DNA of 64,000 bases from Sphingobium limneticum (GTDB lineage: Bacteria; Pseudomonadota; Alphaproteobacteria; Sphingomonadales; Sphingomonadaceae): the NCBI RefSeq assembly GCF_008710155.1, contig NZ_VYPZ01000005.1, positions 124,001-188,000 of the forward strand, written 5' to 3'. The notes beneath the pieces are model-generated. The model did not search any database. It worked only from the letters and a program-made list of their open reading frames with translations, and was not told the origin of the DNA. A program made the translations under genes and the position numbers. Below, piece by piece: positions 27,083 to 35,376 of this stretch. Each line of letters opens with the position of its first letter. Position 1 is the first letter of the stretch.

Positions 27083-27751
27083 ATGGGTATTTTCTCCCGC
27101 ACCCGCGACATCATCGCTGCCAATGTGACCGACCTTCTCGACAAGGCGGAAGACCCCGCGAAGATGATCCGCATGATCATCCTCGAAATGGAGGAAACGC
27201 TGGTCGAGGTACGCGCGTCCGCCGCCCGCACCATCGCCGATCAAAAGGAAATGCGTCGCCACATCGCCAAGCTGAACGGCTTGCAGGACAGCTGGACCGA
27301 AAAGGCGCAGCTTGCCCTGTCGAAGGATCGCGAAGACCTGGCCAAGGCCGCTTTGGTCGAACGCCAGAAGGCCGCCGACATGGCCGATCACCTCAATCAT
27401 GAGATCGAGACGCTGGACGAAGCGCTGCGCGCCTCGGAAGAGGATATCGCCAAGTTGCAGGGCAAGCTGCGCGAAGCCCGCGCCCGCCAGAACAGCCTGG
27501 TCACGCGCATGCAGAGCGCCGAAAACCGCCTGCGCGTCCGCGAAGCCTATGCCGGCGAAAAGGTCAACGACGCCTTTGCCCGTTTCGACATGCTGGAACG
27601 CCGCGTCGATATGGCCGAAGGCCGCGCCGACGCGATGAGCCTTGGCGCGCAGCCCAAGACGCTGGAAGAAGAGATTGCGGAATTGAAGTCGGCCGACAAG
27701 GTCGATGCCGATCTCGCCGCGCTCAAGGCCAGCATGAACAGGGAAGGCTGA
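27083..27751 (+). CDS. pspA: Phage shock protein A
   Basis: A 222-residue PspA/IM30 protein, almost entirely coiled-coil, starting MGIFSRTRDIIAANVTDLLDKAEDPAKMI, the conserved amphipathic N-terminal helix. PspA binds and inhibits PspF in unstressed cells and assembles on damaged inner membrane. Its length matches E. coli PspA (222). It follows the hairpin at 27012-27048 and lies 4 bp before pspB. Confidence 0.97.
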   Translation: MGIFSRTRDIIAANVTDLLDKAEDPAKMIRMIILEMEETLVEVRASAARTIADQKEMRRHIAKLNGLQDSWTEKAQLALSKDREDLAKAALVERQKAADMADHLNHEIETLDEALRASEEDIAKLQGKLREARARQNSLVTRMQSAENRLRVREAYAGEKVNDAFARFDMLERRVDMAEGRADAMSLGAQPKTLEEEIAELKSADKVDADLAALKASMNREG

Positions 27752-27755
27752 TCCG

Positions 27756-28022
27756 ATGGAAGAGGTTTTCCTGCCCGTCATCGTCTGCGGCATGCTGTTC
27801 ATCGGCATGCCCTGGCTGATCTTCCACTATGTCACCAAGTGGAAGCAGGCGCCCAAGATCACCGACGAGGATGAGAAGCTGCTGGACGACCTCCACCTTC
27901 TCGCCCGTCGTCTCGAAGAACGGCTCCAGACGGTCGAACGGATCGTCGCGGCCGACAATCCCGAATTTCGCCCGCAACGCCCATCGAGTGACGATGGCTT
28001 CGATTTCGACCGGAGGAGCTGA
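27756..28022 (+). CDS. pspB: Phage shock protein B
   Basis: An 88-residue protein with an N-terminal transmembrane helix (about residues 4-24) and a cytoplasmic leucine-zipper-like segment LARRLEERLQTVERIVAADN, ending in NPEFRPQRP as in PspB. It cooperates with PspC to sense envelope stress and relieve PspA inhibition of PspF. It lies between pspA (4 bp) and pspC (1 bp). Four further small proteins downstream share the same architecture. Confidence 0.94.
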   Translation: MEEVFLPVIVCGMLFIGMPWLIFHYVTKWKQAPKITDEDEKLLDDLHLLARRLEERLQTVERIVAADNPEFRPQRPSSDDGFDFDRRS

Positions 28023-28023
28023 C

Positions 28024-28404
28024 ATGACCGCCCGCCGCACCAAATTCTACCTCGACAAGGCCAATGGCAAATGGATGGGCGTATGCTCCGGCATCGCCGA
28101 CTATAGCGGGATCGACGTGACCTGGGTTCGCGTCGGGGCGGTGCTCGTCACCCTGATGGGCGCTTTCCCCTGGACCCTGATCGCCTATGTCGTCGTCGCC
28201 TATTTCGCCGAAAACAAGCCGAGCGGCCTCTATGCGGACCGCGATGACGAGAAATTCTGGCAGGGGGTGCGCACCAACCCGACGCGCTCCACCCGCGACG
28301 TCCGGTCCAAATTCCGCGACATCGACCGCCGCCTGGCCGACATCGAAATCTATTATACCAGCCGCAACACCCGCCTCGCCGACGAGATCGACAGCCTGCG
28401 CTGA
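28024..28404 (+). CDS. pspC: Phage shock protein C with a coiled-coil tail
   Basis: A 126-residue PspC-domain protein (about residues 5-66: KFYLDKANGKWMGVCSGIAD followed by a membrane helix). The C-terminal extension (about 85-126) is a predicted coiled coil, ending RLADEIDSLR; this resembles the tails of the small proteins encoded downstream. The ATG at 28024 follows GGAGCTGAC and lies one base after the pspB stop. PspC, with PspB, is the membrane sensor of the system. Confidence 0.94.
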   Translation: MTARRTKFYLDKANGKWMGVCSGIADYSGIDVTWVRVGAVLVTLMGAFPWTLIAYVVVAYFAENKPSGLYADRDDEKFWQGVRTNPTRSTRDVRSKFRDIDRRLADIEIYYTSRNTRLADEIDSLR

Positions 28405-28440
28405 ACCGTCGGTCGGGATGTATAACAGGGAGACACAGTC

Positions 28441-28731
28441 ATGAATTTCGGTGGTCCCTTCTTCGTCCTCGCCATCATCGCCATGTCGACGCTGGGCTGG
28501 ATGTTCACCACCTGGGTCCGTGCCCGCCACGGCTATCCGGTGGAAAATGAGTGGACTGGTACCGTTCATCGAACGGAACCTGACGCCGGTCGAAAAATCG
28601 ACCTTTTATCAAGCGAAAACGAAAAGCTGGTTGGCCGCATCAGCCGTCTCGAAGAGCGCATCGCGGTGCTGGAGAGGATCGCCACCGATCCCGCCACCCG
28701 CACCGCGCGCGACATCGACGCACTGCGCTGA
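28441..28731 (+). CDS. PspB-like small membrane protein 1 of the psp operon
   Basis: A 96-residue protein: one N-terminal transmembrane helix (about residues 6-25, containing FTTWVRARHGYPVEN just after) and a C-terminal coiled coil, RLEERIAVLERIATD, ending DIDALR. The second half resembles the PspB zipper (LEERLQTVERIVAAD). It is close in sequence to the next gene, suggesting duplication. GGGAGA precedes the ATG. No function is known to me; the position implies co-induction with pspABC and a membrane-associated role. Confidence 0.8.
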   Translation: MNFGGPFFVLAIIAMSTLGWMFTTWVRARHGYPVENEWTGTVHRTEPDAGRKIDLLSSENEKLVGRISRLEERIAVLERIATDPATRTARDIDALR

Positions 28732-28757
28732 CCGACCAGGCAAGGGGAGTAATCATC

Positions 28758-29069
28758 ATGTTTCCATTCGAAGCCTTTGCGCCCGTGGCGGTCATCGTCG
28801 GATCGCTGGCGGTCGGCGGCTGGATCTTCACCACATGGCTGCGCATCAAGAACGGCTACCCGCTGGAAAATAGCTGGGGCAAGGCGGTCTATCCGCAGAA
28901 GAATGAGGAAATGGTCGAGCGCATCAAGCTCCTGAGCCAGGAAAATGCCCAGCTGCGCGCGGAGATCGGATCGATGAAGGATCGCCTGATCGTGGTCGAA
29001 CGCATCGTCACCGACAGCAGCCACCAGCTCAATCGCGAGATCGAACAGCTGCGCGGCCCCGCCAACTGA
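28758..29069 (+). CDS. PspB-like small membrane protein 2 of the psp operon
   Basis: A 103-residue paralogue of the preceding protein. It shares the helix-plus-motif FTTWLRIKNGYPLEN and a longer coiled coil with RIKLLSQENAQLRAEIGSMK and DRLIVVERIVTD, ending EIEQLRGPAN. Topology should be N-terminal membrane helix with a cytoplasmic coiled coil. GGGGAG precedes the start. It lies 26 bp after protein 1 and 29 bp before protein 3, so one transcript is likely. Confidence 0.8.
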   Translation: MFPFEAFAPVAVIVGSLAVGGWIFTTWLRIKNGYPLENSWGKAVYPQKNEEMVERIKLLSQENAQLRAEIGSMKDRLIVVERIVTDSSHQLNREIEQLRGPAN

Positions 29070-29098
29070 TCGCACGACATCATCAAGGGACAAGACAG

Positions 29099-29356
29099 AT
29101 GATCGACAATCCTTTTTCCATGGTCGTCCTTATCGTGGCGATCATCGCAATTTCGCGGGTATTGCAGGCCAAATATGGCGTCGTGCGCCACGGCAAGGGC
29201 GAAACGCTGATCCAGCGCGGCCCCGACCCCGAAACGGAACGGCTGCGCGCGGAAGTGAAGGCGCTCAAGGATCGCGTCGCCGTGCTGGAACGGCTGGCGA
29301 CCGACGGCTCCTCCGCGCTGGAGCGGGAATTCGAAAAACTCCGGGACCGCGACTGA
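29099..29356 (+). CDS. PspB-like small membrane protein 3 of the psp operon
   Basis: An 85-residue protein with a short N-terminal membrane helix (about residues 8-24) and a coiled coil containing ERLRAEVKALKDRVAVLERLATD, the same DRVxVLERxATD core as proteins 1 and 2, ending EFEKLRDRD. It lacks the GYPxEN motif and has RHGKGETLIQRGPDPE instead, so it is more diverged. Same operon and spacing pattern; function unknown. Confidence 0.78.
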   Translation: MIDNPFSMVVLIVAIIAISRVLQAKYGVVRHGKGETLIQRGPDPETERLRAEVKALKDRVAVLERLATDGSSALEREFEKLRDRD

Positions 29357-29385
29357 TTGTCGGTTGACCGGGCAGGGAGGCTTAT

Positions 29386-29625
29386 ATGCAAGACCCCTAT
29401 CTCTACATCACCCTGGCGGCGGCCAGCCTGGCCGGCCTTTCCATCCTCACGGCCGCCGGCCTGCGCGGCTGGAACGGCTGGCTGGAGCTGAAGCGCGCCG
29501 AACTGATCCGCTACGGCCAGAGCGAAGACAGCGGTCCCCCCACCGCCGCCGCCCGGATCGAGGTCGCCGACCTCAAGGAACGCATCCGCAAGCTGGAAGC
29601 GATCGCGGCGGGCGTGGATCTGTAA
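29386..29625 (+). CDS. PspB-like small membrane protein 4 of the psp operon
   Basis: A 79-residue protein, the last of the psp run: an N-terminal membrane helix (about residues 6-25), the motif NGWLELKRAELIRYGQSED, and a short C-terminal coil VADLKERIRKLEAIAAG. It is the most diverged of the four but keeps the same layout and ends at the same point of the coil as PspB. GGGAGG precedes the ATG. A repeat element and the pheT terminator follow. Confidence 0.75.
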   Translation: MQDPYLYITLAAASLAGLSILTAAGLRGWNGWLELKRAELIRYGQSEDSGPPTAAARIEVADLKERIRKLEAIAAGVDL

Positions 29626-29690
29626 GCAGCACCCCATCCGCCCGGGCTGAGCGATGCCCTTCACCGAGCGGAGCTTTTATACTGCTGCGT

Positions 29691-29752
29691 TCCCCGGCGT
29701 AGGCCGGGGTCCAGTCCCACGCTCTGAACTGGACCCCGGCCTACGCCGGGGA
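29691..29752. repeat. Perfect 25-bp inverted repeat (CCCCGGCCTACGCCGGGG family)
   Basis: Arms 29691-29715 and 29728-29752 are perfect reverse complements around a 12-base loop; each arm also folds on itself (CCCCGGCGTAGGCCGGGG). It lies between the last psp gene and pheT, which converge, and may act as a bidirectional transcription barrier for the psp operon as well as being a dispersed genomic repeat. Confidence 0.85.
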
Positions 29753-29820
29753 AGATTACATGATTTGGCTGTATGGCGTTCTCATATCGGCTCCCGCACA
29801 CGCTGACGGCCAGCGGATGA

Positions 29821-29855
29821 AAAAAAGGGCGCGGTGACTGCTCACCACGCCCTTT
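29821..29855 (-). terminator. Rho-independent terminator of pheT
   Basis: AAAGGGCG-GGTGA pairs with TCACC-CGCCCTTT around CTGC, with six A on the plus strand at 29821-29826 that become the T-run of the minus-strand transcript. It lies 23 bp after the pheT stop. Confidence 0.9.
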
Positions 29856-29877
29856 ATCTTGTCCCTCGATAACCGGG

Positions 29878-32295
29878 TCAGCCGCGCAGGCTACCGCCCA
29901 GCTTCTGCGCAGCCTTGACCACCGCAGCGCTGATCGCTTCCAGCTCTTCCTGGCTGAAACTCTTTTCGCCCGGCTGCAACGTCACCTCGATGGCGAGCGA
30001 CTTGAAACCGTCTTCCACGCCCGGCCCGACGAAGACGTCGAACAGGCGCACGTCGACGATGCTCTTCTTGTCCGCGCCCTTCACGCCGCGCACCAGCGCG
30101 TCAGCCTCGACCGTCTCCGGCACCACGAAGGCGAAGTCGCGCTTCACCGCCTGCAAGGCCGGCGGGGCATAGGGCGCGCGCATGAAGCCGCTCTTGCGCT
30201 TGCCCGGAATGGCGTCGAGGAAGATTTCGCCCGCGACGACGGTGCCAGTCAGCCCGAAATGCTTGGCCAGCGACGGGTGCAGCACGCCATATTCGGCCAG
30301 CACTGCCTTAGGCCCCAGCCGCAACGTACCCGACTGACCCGGATGATAAGCGGCGGACGCTTCACCGAAATTCTGGAGATTGCCCACCGGTGCGCCGGCG
30401 GCGGCCAGCAGCGCGATCACTTCACCTTTGGCGTCGAACGCATCGAACGCCTGCGCTTTGCCCGACTGCCAACCGCGCGCGGTCTTTTCACCCGCCAGCA
30501 CGAAGCCGAGGGTCGCCCGCTCGCCCTGCTTGAAATAGCGACGGCCCAGTTCGAACAGCCGCACGCTCGTCGCGCTGCGATCGACATTGCGCTTCGTCGC
30601 CGACAACAGGCCGGGCAGCAGCGAAGGCCGCATGACCTTCAGATCTTCGGAGATCGGATTGGCCAGCGTCCAGTCGCCCCCACCTACGGCAGCGGCTTCC
30701 TTTTCGGAAATGAAAGACCAGTTGATCGCTTCGGCCAGCCCGCGCGCAGCCGCCGTGCGGCGCACGCGACGCTCGACCAGTTGCTCGGGCGTGGCGGTCG
30801 GGCGAGCGACGCCCGGCACGCGCGGTAGCGGGGTGGAGGGCACATGGTCCAGGCCCACGATGCGCACCACTTCCTCGACGATATCGGGCCAGCCATCGAC
30901 GTCCCGGCGCCAGGTCGGGACCGTGATGGTCCAGCTGGCCGGCACGCTGACGGGCATGCCGTCCTGATATTCGACGCCGCCACCGGTGGCGCTGACGACA
31001 AAGCCCAGGCTTTCCAGGATGCGCTGCTGCTCGTCGGCGGGCACATCCACGCCGGCCAGCGCCAGGCACTGGTCGGGGCTGAAGGCGACGGTCTTGGGCG
31101 TAGCAGGCGGGGTGCCGGCGCGGGTCGCCTCGCTCGGGCTTCCGCCGCACAGCTTCACCACCAGATCGGTCGCGATCGACAGGCCATCGTCCAGAAACGC
31201 CGGATCGACTCCGCGCTCGAACCGCCCGCGTGCGTCAGACGTCAGCGTCAGCTTCTGCCCCGTCACCGCGATCCGCTCCGGCGTGAAATAGGCGCATTCG
31301 ATCAGCACGTCGGTCGTGCCGTCCTGCGCGCCCGAATGTTCGCCGCCCATGATACCGCCAATGTCGTGCACGGCTTCATCGTCGGCGATGACCGTCATCG
31401 TCTCGTCGACGCTGTAGGTCTTGCCATTGAGCGCCAGCACCTGCTCGCCGGCCTTGCCCTTGCGCGCGACCAGCCCGCCCTTCAGACTCGCCATGTCATA
31501 GACATGCAGCGGCCGGCCGAGGTCGATCATGATGTAGTTGGTGATGTCGACCAAAGTGCTGATCGGCTTCTGCCCGATCGCCTTCAACCGCTTGGCCATC
31601 CATTCGGGCGAAGCGCCATTGCGCACGCCGCGCACGGTCCGCGCGAAGAAGGCCGGGCAGCCATCCACATCGTCCGTCCGCACATCCGGTCCAGGACCGG
31701 CGCCCTCGATCGTCGGCACGATGATCGCGTTCAACGTGCCGAGGCCCGCCGCCGCCAGATCGCGCGCGATGCCGCGCACGCCCATGCAATCCTGCCGGTT
31801 CGGCGTGATGGAAACTTCGATGACCGGATCGTTCAACCCTGCCCAGTCGGCATAGACCTGACCCACCGGCGCATCGGCCGCCAGTTCGATGATGCCGTCA
31901 TGATCCTCGCCCAGCTCCAGTTCGCGGAAGCTGCACATCATGCCGTTGGATTCGACGCCACGGATCGCGGTCTTCTTCAGCACCATGCCGTTGACCGGCA
32001 CTACCGCGCCCTCGACCCCGAACACGCCGATCAGGCCCGCGCGCGCATTGGGCGCGCCGCACACGACCTGCAACGGATTGCCGTCGCCATGGTCGACGGT
32101 CAGTATCTGCAACTTGTCGGCCTGCGGGTGACGCTCGGCGGTCAGCACCTTGGCGATCTTGAACGCGCCCAGCTTGTCCGCCGGATTCTCCACGCCCTCG
32201 ACCTCCAGCCCGATGGCGTTCAGCGTCTTGAGGATCGTCGTCAGGTCGGCATCGGTCTTCAGATGCGTCTTGAGCCAGCTCAGGGTGAACTTCAT
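29878..32295 (-). CDS. pheT: Phenylalanyl-tRNA synthetase beta subunit
   Basis: An 805-residue beta chain of the tetrameric PheRS. In order: N-terminal tRNA-binding EMAP-like OB domain (about residues 40-150, containing [11 protein letters not shown]), B3/B4 editing domain ([17 protein letters not shown] region), B5 domain, catalytic-like core (SFISEKEA) and a C-terminal anticodon-binding FDX-ACB domain starting near [10 protein letters not shown]. Length is normal (about 790-810). The start overlaps the pheS stop (ATGA at 32292-32295). Confidence 0.97.
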   Translation of the reverse strand: MKFTLSWLKTHLKTDADLTTILKTLNAIGLEVEGVENPADKLGAFKIAKVLTAERHPQADKLQILTVDHGDGNPLQVVCGAPNARAGLIGVFGVEGAVVPVNGMVLKKTAIRGVESNGMMCSFRELELGEDHDGIIELAADAPVGQVYADWAGLNDPVIEVSITPNRQDCMGVRGIARDLAAAGLGTLNAIIVPTIEGAGPGPDVRTDDVDGCPAFFARTVRGVRNGASPEWMAKRLKAIGQKPISTLVDITNYIMIDLGRPLHVYDMASLKGGLVARKGKAGEQVLALNGKTYSVDETMTVIADDEAVHDIGGIMGGEHSGAQDGTTDVLIECAYFTPERIAVTGQKLTLTSDARGRFERGVDPAFLDDGLSIATDLVVKLCGGSPSEATRAGTPPATPKTVAFSPDQCLALAGVDVPADEQQRILESLGFVVSATGGGVEYQDGMPVSVPASWTITVPTWRRDVDGWPDIVEEVVRIVGLDHVPSTPLPRVPGVARPTATPEQLVERRVRRTAAARGLAEAINWSFISEKEAAAVGGGDWTLANPISEDLKVMRPSLLPGLLSATKRNVDRSATSVRLFELGRRYFKQGERATLGFVLAGEKTARGWQSGKAQAFDAFDAKGEVIALLAAAGAPVGNLQNFGEASAAYHPGQSGTLRLGPKAVLAEYGVLHPSLAKHFGLTGTVVAGEIFLDAIPGKRKSGFMRAPYAPPALQAVKRDFAFVVPETVEADALVRGVKGADKKSIVDVRLFDVFVGPGVEDGFKSLAIEVTLQPGEKSFSQEELEAISAAVVKAAQKLGGSLRG

Positions 32296-33386
32296 GCGCC
32301 GACTCCTCCGCTCAGCGTGGGCACATCCAGCGCCGAGAATCCATAATGTTTGAGCCAGCGCAGATCGCCGTCGAAGAAGGCGCGCAAATCATTCATCCCA
32401 TATTTGAGCATGGCCAGCCGATCGACCCCGGTGCCGAAGGCAAAGCCCTGCCATTCGTCGGGATCGAGCCCGCACGCCTCGATCACGCGGCGATTGACCA
32501 TGCCGCTGCCCAGCACTTCCAGCCAGCCGCCATCGGCCGCATCGCCGTCGCCGCCGATCACGCGCTGGCCATTGGTCAGCGTGTAGCCGACATCGACCTC
32601 GACCGACGGTTCGGTGAAGGGGAAATAGCTGGGGCGCAGGCGCAGGACGATATCCTCGCGCTCGAAAAACGCCTTCAGGAAAGTCTCCAGCGTCCATTTC
32701 AGGTGACCGAGCGTAATGCCCTTGTCGATCACTAGCCCCTCGATCTGGTGGAACATCGGCGTGTGCGTGGCGTCGCTGTCGCTGCGATAGACGCGGCCCG
32801 GCGCGATGATGCGGATCGGCGGCGGCGTCCCGTTCATCATCGTGCGGATCTGCACCGGCGACGTATGGGTGCGCAGCAGCATCCGCTTCTGCCCCTCTTC
32901 GTCCGGGAAGTAGAAAGTGTCGTGCATCGCGCGCGCCGGGTGCGTCTCGGGGATGTTGAGCGCGGTGAAATTATGCCAGTCGTCCTCGATCTCCGGCCCG
33001 GTGGCGACCGAAAAGCCCAAGTCCGCGAAAATCTCAGCCAGTTCGTCCATCACCTGACTGACGGCATGGACCGAACCCTGCGTACCCAGATCGGCCGGCA
33101 GGGTCATGTCGACCTTCTCCGACGCGAGCTTGGCGTCGAGCGCAGCCTGCTCCAGCGCGGCCTTCTTGTCCGCCAGCGCGGCGGTCACGCTCTCACGCAG
33201 ATCCTGGATCGGCGGGCCTTTTTCCATGCGCTCGTCCGGCGACATGCCGCCCAGCGTCTTGAGCAGGCCGGTCACGACCCCGCTCTTGCCCAACGCCCCA
33301 ACCCGCAGCGCCTCCAGCGCGTCGAGCGTGCCGGCGGCGGCGATGTCGGCGATCAGGCCGGCTTTCAATGCGCTAATTTCGGTCAT
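32292..33386 (-). CDS. pheS: Phenylalanyl-tRNA synthetase alpha subunit
   Basis: A 364-residue catalytic alpha chain. The N-terminal coiled coil (about 1-85) binds tRNA; class II motif 2 is around [10 protein letters not shown] and [12 protein letters not shown], and motif 3 is [14 protein letters not shown]. It charges tRNA-Phe with PheT. The ATG at 33386 was preferred to an in-frame start at 33428 because the extra residues derive from the repeat element at 33401-33432. The upstream gap is mostly that repeat, so transcription may come from further upstream. Confidence 0.97.
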   Translation of the reverse strand: MTEISALKAGLIADIAAAGTLDALEALRVGALGKSGVVTGLLKTLGGMSPDERMEKGPPIQDLRESVTAALADKKAALEQAALDAKLASEKVDMTLPADLGTQGSVHAVSQVMDELAEIFADLGFSVATGPEIEDDWHNFTALNIPETHPARAMHDTFYFPDEEGQKRMLLRTHTSPVQIRTMMNGTPPPIRIIAPGRVYRSDSDATHTPMFHQIEGLVIDKGITLGHLKWTLETFLKAFFEREDIVLRLRPSYFPFTEPSVEVDVGYTLTNGQRVIGGDGDAADGGWLEVLGSGMVNRRVIEACGLDPDEWQGFAFGTGVDRLAMLKYGMNDLRAFFDGDLRWLKHYGFSALDVPTLSGGVGA

Positions 33387-33400
33387 AATTTTCAAACCTT

Positions 33401-33432
33401 CGTCATTCCCGCGAAAGCGGGAACCCATCTCC
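33401..33432. repeat. Left inverted repeat of the GIY-YIG unit
   Basis: This 32-base copy starts CGTCATTCCCGCGAAAGCGG. Its reverse complement matches 33781-33812 with only two mismatches, so together they bound the GIY-YIG gene like terminal inverted repeats. It is itself a short hairpin (CCCGCGAAAGCGGG) and lies 14 bp upstream of the pheS start. Confidence 0.9.
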
Positions 33433-33443
33433 TGACCTGCCGG

Positions 33444-33770
33444 TCATTCGCTACGTACAGAGGACAAAGGCTCAAAGCCAAAGCCCAGCGCCAGATCGTC
33501 CCAATCGGGATTGCCGGCTTCGATCAGCTCAATCTTCCACTGCCTGTTCCATTTCTTGATCCGCTTTTCCCGCAGGATGGCGCTGTCCATGCTGTCATGC
33601 GTTTCGAACCAGACCAGGCGCTTGACGCCGTAGTCTTTCGTGAAGCCTTCGATCAAGCCGTTTCGATGCTCATAGAGGCGCTTTATGAGGTCGGCGGTGA
33701 CGCCCGTATAGAGCGTGCCATTGCGACGGCTCGCAAGGATGTACACGGTTGGACTGATCTCGCGTTTCAT
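33444..33770 (-). CDS. GIY-YIG nuclease-superfamily protein between inverted repeats
   Basis: A 108-residue stand-alone GIY-YIG domain of the YhbQ/UPF0213-like kind. The motif pair is VYIL and LYTGVT, followed by LIKRLYEHRNG (catalytic-type Arg), FTKDYGVKRLVWFE and EKRIKKWNRQWK with the glutamate of the family. Such domains nick or cut DNA in other contexts, but the activity of this small group is not established to my knowledge. It sits between rplT/LysE and pheS and is bounded by 32-base inverted repeats. The basic middle part would suit DNA binding. Confidence 0.9.
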   Translation of the reverse strand: MKREISPTVYILASRRNGTLYTGVTADLIKRLYEHRNGLIEGFTKDYGVKRLVWFETHDSMDSAILREKRIKKWNRQWKIELIEAGNPDWDDLALGFGFEPLSSVRSE

Positions 33771-33780
33771 CGCAACCTCG

Positions 33781-33812
33781 GGAGATAGGTTCCCGCTTGC
33801 GCGGGAATGACG
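33781..33812. repeat. Right inverted repeat of the GIY-YIG unit
   Basis: This 32-base copy starts GGAGATAGGTTCCCGCTTGC and is the inverted partner of 33401-33432 (two mismatches). It begins 10 bp upstream of the GIY-YIG start codon, so the unit is 412 bp from outer edge to outer edge. Confidence 0.9.
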
Positions 33813-33824
33813 ACGTTGGCGATA

Positions 33825-34442
33825 TTAAGCCCGCGCCCCCAGCAACGCCCCGCCAAAACCGATGAACATCAACCCCGTGCCGCGATTGAACAGCTTCTGC
33901 CGGTTGGCCGGCGCCAGCCAGCGGGCCAGCCGCAAGCCGCCCAGCGCATAGACGCTATACCAGAAGCTTTCGATCACCACGAAGCTGACGATCAGGATCG
34001 CAAGCTGCAACCAGAACGGCCGCGCCAGATCGATGAACTGCGGGAAAAGCGCTGCGGCAAAGATGATCAGCTTGGGATTGGCCAGCCCGGTCAACAGGCC
34101 GGTGCCATAAAGCGCGCGGGCCGAACGGGCGTTGGTCGCCTGCGCCTCGCCACCGCCGACGGGCGCGCGCCACGCCTTGATTCCCAGCCACACCAGATAG
34201 GCGACGCCGGCATAGCGCAGCACGTCGAACAGACGCGGCGACGCCTTCAGCAACGCGCCAAGGCCCAGCGCGGAGGCGACCAGGCACAGCAGCACCGCGC
34301 TCATCAGCCCCGCCATCGTGGCCAGCGCCTTGCGCGGGCCATGGGCGATGCTCTGCGTCATCACATGCAGCATGTTCGGCCCCGGCGTGGCCGAAATCAG
34401 GAAAACCGCCGTAACGTACAACCACCAGAGATGCAGCGACAT
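33825..34442 (-). CDS. LysE/RhtB family amino-acid exporter
   Basis: A 205-residue inner-membrane protein with about six transmembrane helices and the family opening FLISATPGPNMLHVMTQS. The internal GLLTGLANPKLIIFAAALFPQF motif is characteristic. It exports amino acids such as homoserine, threonine or lysine; substrate cannot be told. It lies between the rplT terminator and the GIY-YIG unit, interrupting the rplT-pheS neighbourhood, and has its own upstream region. Confidence 0.9.
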   Translation of the reverse strand: MSLHLWWLYVTAVFLISATPGPNMLHVMTQSIAHGPRKALATMAGLMSAVLLCLVASALGLGALLKASPRLFDVLRYAGVAYLVWLGIKAWRAPVGGGEAQATNARSARALYGTGLLTGLANPKLIIFAAALFPQFIDLARPFWLQLAILIVSFVVIESFWYSVYALGGLRLARWLAPANRQKLFNRGTGLMFIGFGGALLGARA

Positions 34443-34490
34443 GGGATGGTTCCTCGGTGCTGAGGCTCAACCAAGCTCCGTTCGCCCTGT

Positions 34491-34516
34491 TCAAGCGAGC
34501 CACCTGTCTCGCTTGA
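34491..34516. repeat. Short inverted repeat upstream of the LysE gene
   Basis: TCAAGCGAG (34491-34499) pairs with CTCGCTTGA (34508-34516). The surrounding bases (GTCGAAGGGCGCG and CGAACGAAGGTCGAG) look like degraded repeat sequence of the type seen elsewhere in the window. Confidence 0.55.
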
Positions 34517-34576
34517 ATGTCGAAGGGCGCGTGCCTGCCTCGAAAGGCGCAGCACGAACGAAGGTCGAGTAAAAAC

Positions 34577-34614
34577 AAAAAGGGCACCGAAGCATCCGCC
34601 CCGGCGCCCTTTTT
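34577..34614 (-). terminator. Rho-independent terminator of rpmI-rplT
   Basis: AAAAAGGGC (34577-34585) pairs with GCCCTTTTT (34606-34614), with an inner CCG/CGG extension. A-rich on the left and T-rich on the right, it can work in both directions; it ends the ribosomal protein transcript 24 bp after rplT. Confidence 0.88.
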
Positions 34615-34638
34615 AAGACGATCTTGCGATCAGTCCGC

Positions 34639-35001
34639 TCAGGCTGCGGGCAGCGCAGCCTTCGCCTGGGCGATGATGGCGCTAAACGCCTCGCCTTCGT
34701 GCATCGCGATGTCGGCCAGGACCTTCCGGTCCAGTTCGACGCCCGCCAGCTTCAGACCATGCATGAACTGCGAATAGGTCAGGCCTTCGGCGCGAACGCC
34801 GGCGTTGATGCGCTGAATCCACAGACCACGGAACGAACGCTTCTTGACCTTACGGTCGCGATAAGCGTACTGGCCGGCCTTTTCGACAGCTTGGCGAGCG
34901 ACACGGATCGTATTCTTGCGACGGCCATAATAGCCCTTCGCCTGATCCAAAATCCGCTTATGCTTCGCCTTGGTGGTAACACCACGTTTTACGCGTGCCA
35001 T
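34639..35001 (-). CDS. rplT: 50S ribosomal protein L20
   Basis: A 120-residue L20 protein starting [26 protein letters not shown], with the basic N-terminal extension that binds 23S rRNA and the conserved [21 protein letters not shown]. Length is standard (117-120). It lies 13 bp after rpmI. In related genomes pheS usually follows; here a terminator, a LysE gene and the GIY-YIG unit intervene. Confidence 0.98.
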   Translation of the reverse strand: MARVKRGVTTKAKHKRILDQAKGYYGRRKNTIRVARQAVEKAGQYAYRDRKVKKRSFRGLWIQRINAGVRAEGLTYSQFMHGLKLAGVELDRKVLADIAMHEGEAFSAIIAQAKAALPAA

Positions 35002-35014
35002 GTGCCTCTACTCC

Positions 35015-35218
35015 TTACTTCAGGCCGTAGGGCGCCCACAGGCGCACATGGGCAACATCGGAATCCGACAGGACGGACGTGCCGCGGTTCTGACGGATAT
35101 ACTTGGCGTTATGGCTGATCAGGCGGTGACGCTTGCCAGCGACGCCATGCTTCACCTTGCCGGTGGCGGTGAACTTGAAGCGCTTCTTCACACCGCTCTT
35201 GGTCTTCATCTTGGGCAT
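35015..35218 (-). CDS. rpmI: 50S ribosomal protein L35
   Basis: A 67-residue L35 with the family start [25 protein letters not shown] and [18 protein letters not shown]. It leads the rpmI-rplT pair. infC, which often precedes rpmI, is not adjacent; an inositol monophosphatase-family gene is upstream on the same strand, 158 bp away. Confidence 0.98.
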   Translation of the reverse strand: MPKMKTKSGVKKRFKFTATGKVKHGVAGKRHRLISHNAKYIRQNRGTSVLSDSDVAHVRLWAPYGLK

Positions 35219-35376
35219 TTTCGTCTCCTTTGTTGGCGCGACGATTACAGACAGCCCCGGCAGCCCTAGTTAGCCGGGCGGTCCCACTGAATATCGCGAA
35301 CGGCGCGCATAGGGGCCTATGCTGCAAAAGGCAAGCGATTCGCCGCCTTTTTACGGCAGCATCTCAATGCCAAGCT

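Noticed and set aside
33444..33770. GIY-YIG gene considered as part of a homing or restriction system
   Set aside because: No methyltransferase, intron or specificity domain accompanies it; only the flanking repeats stand out.
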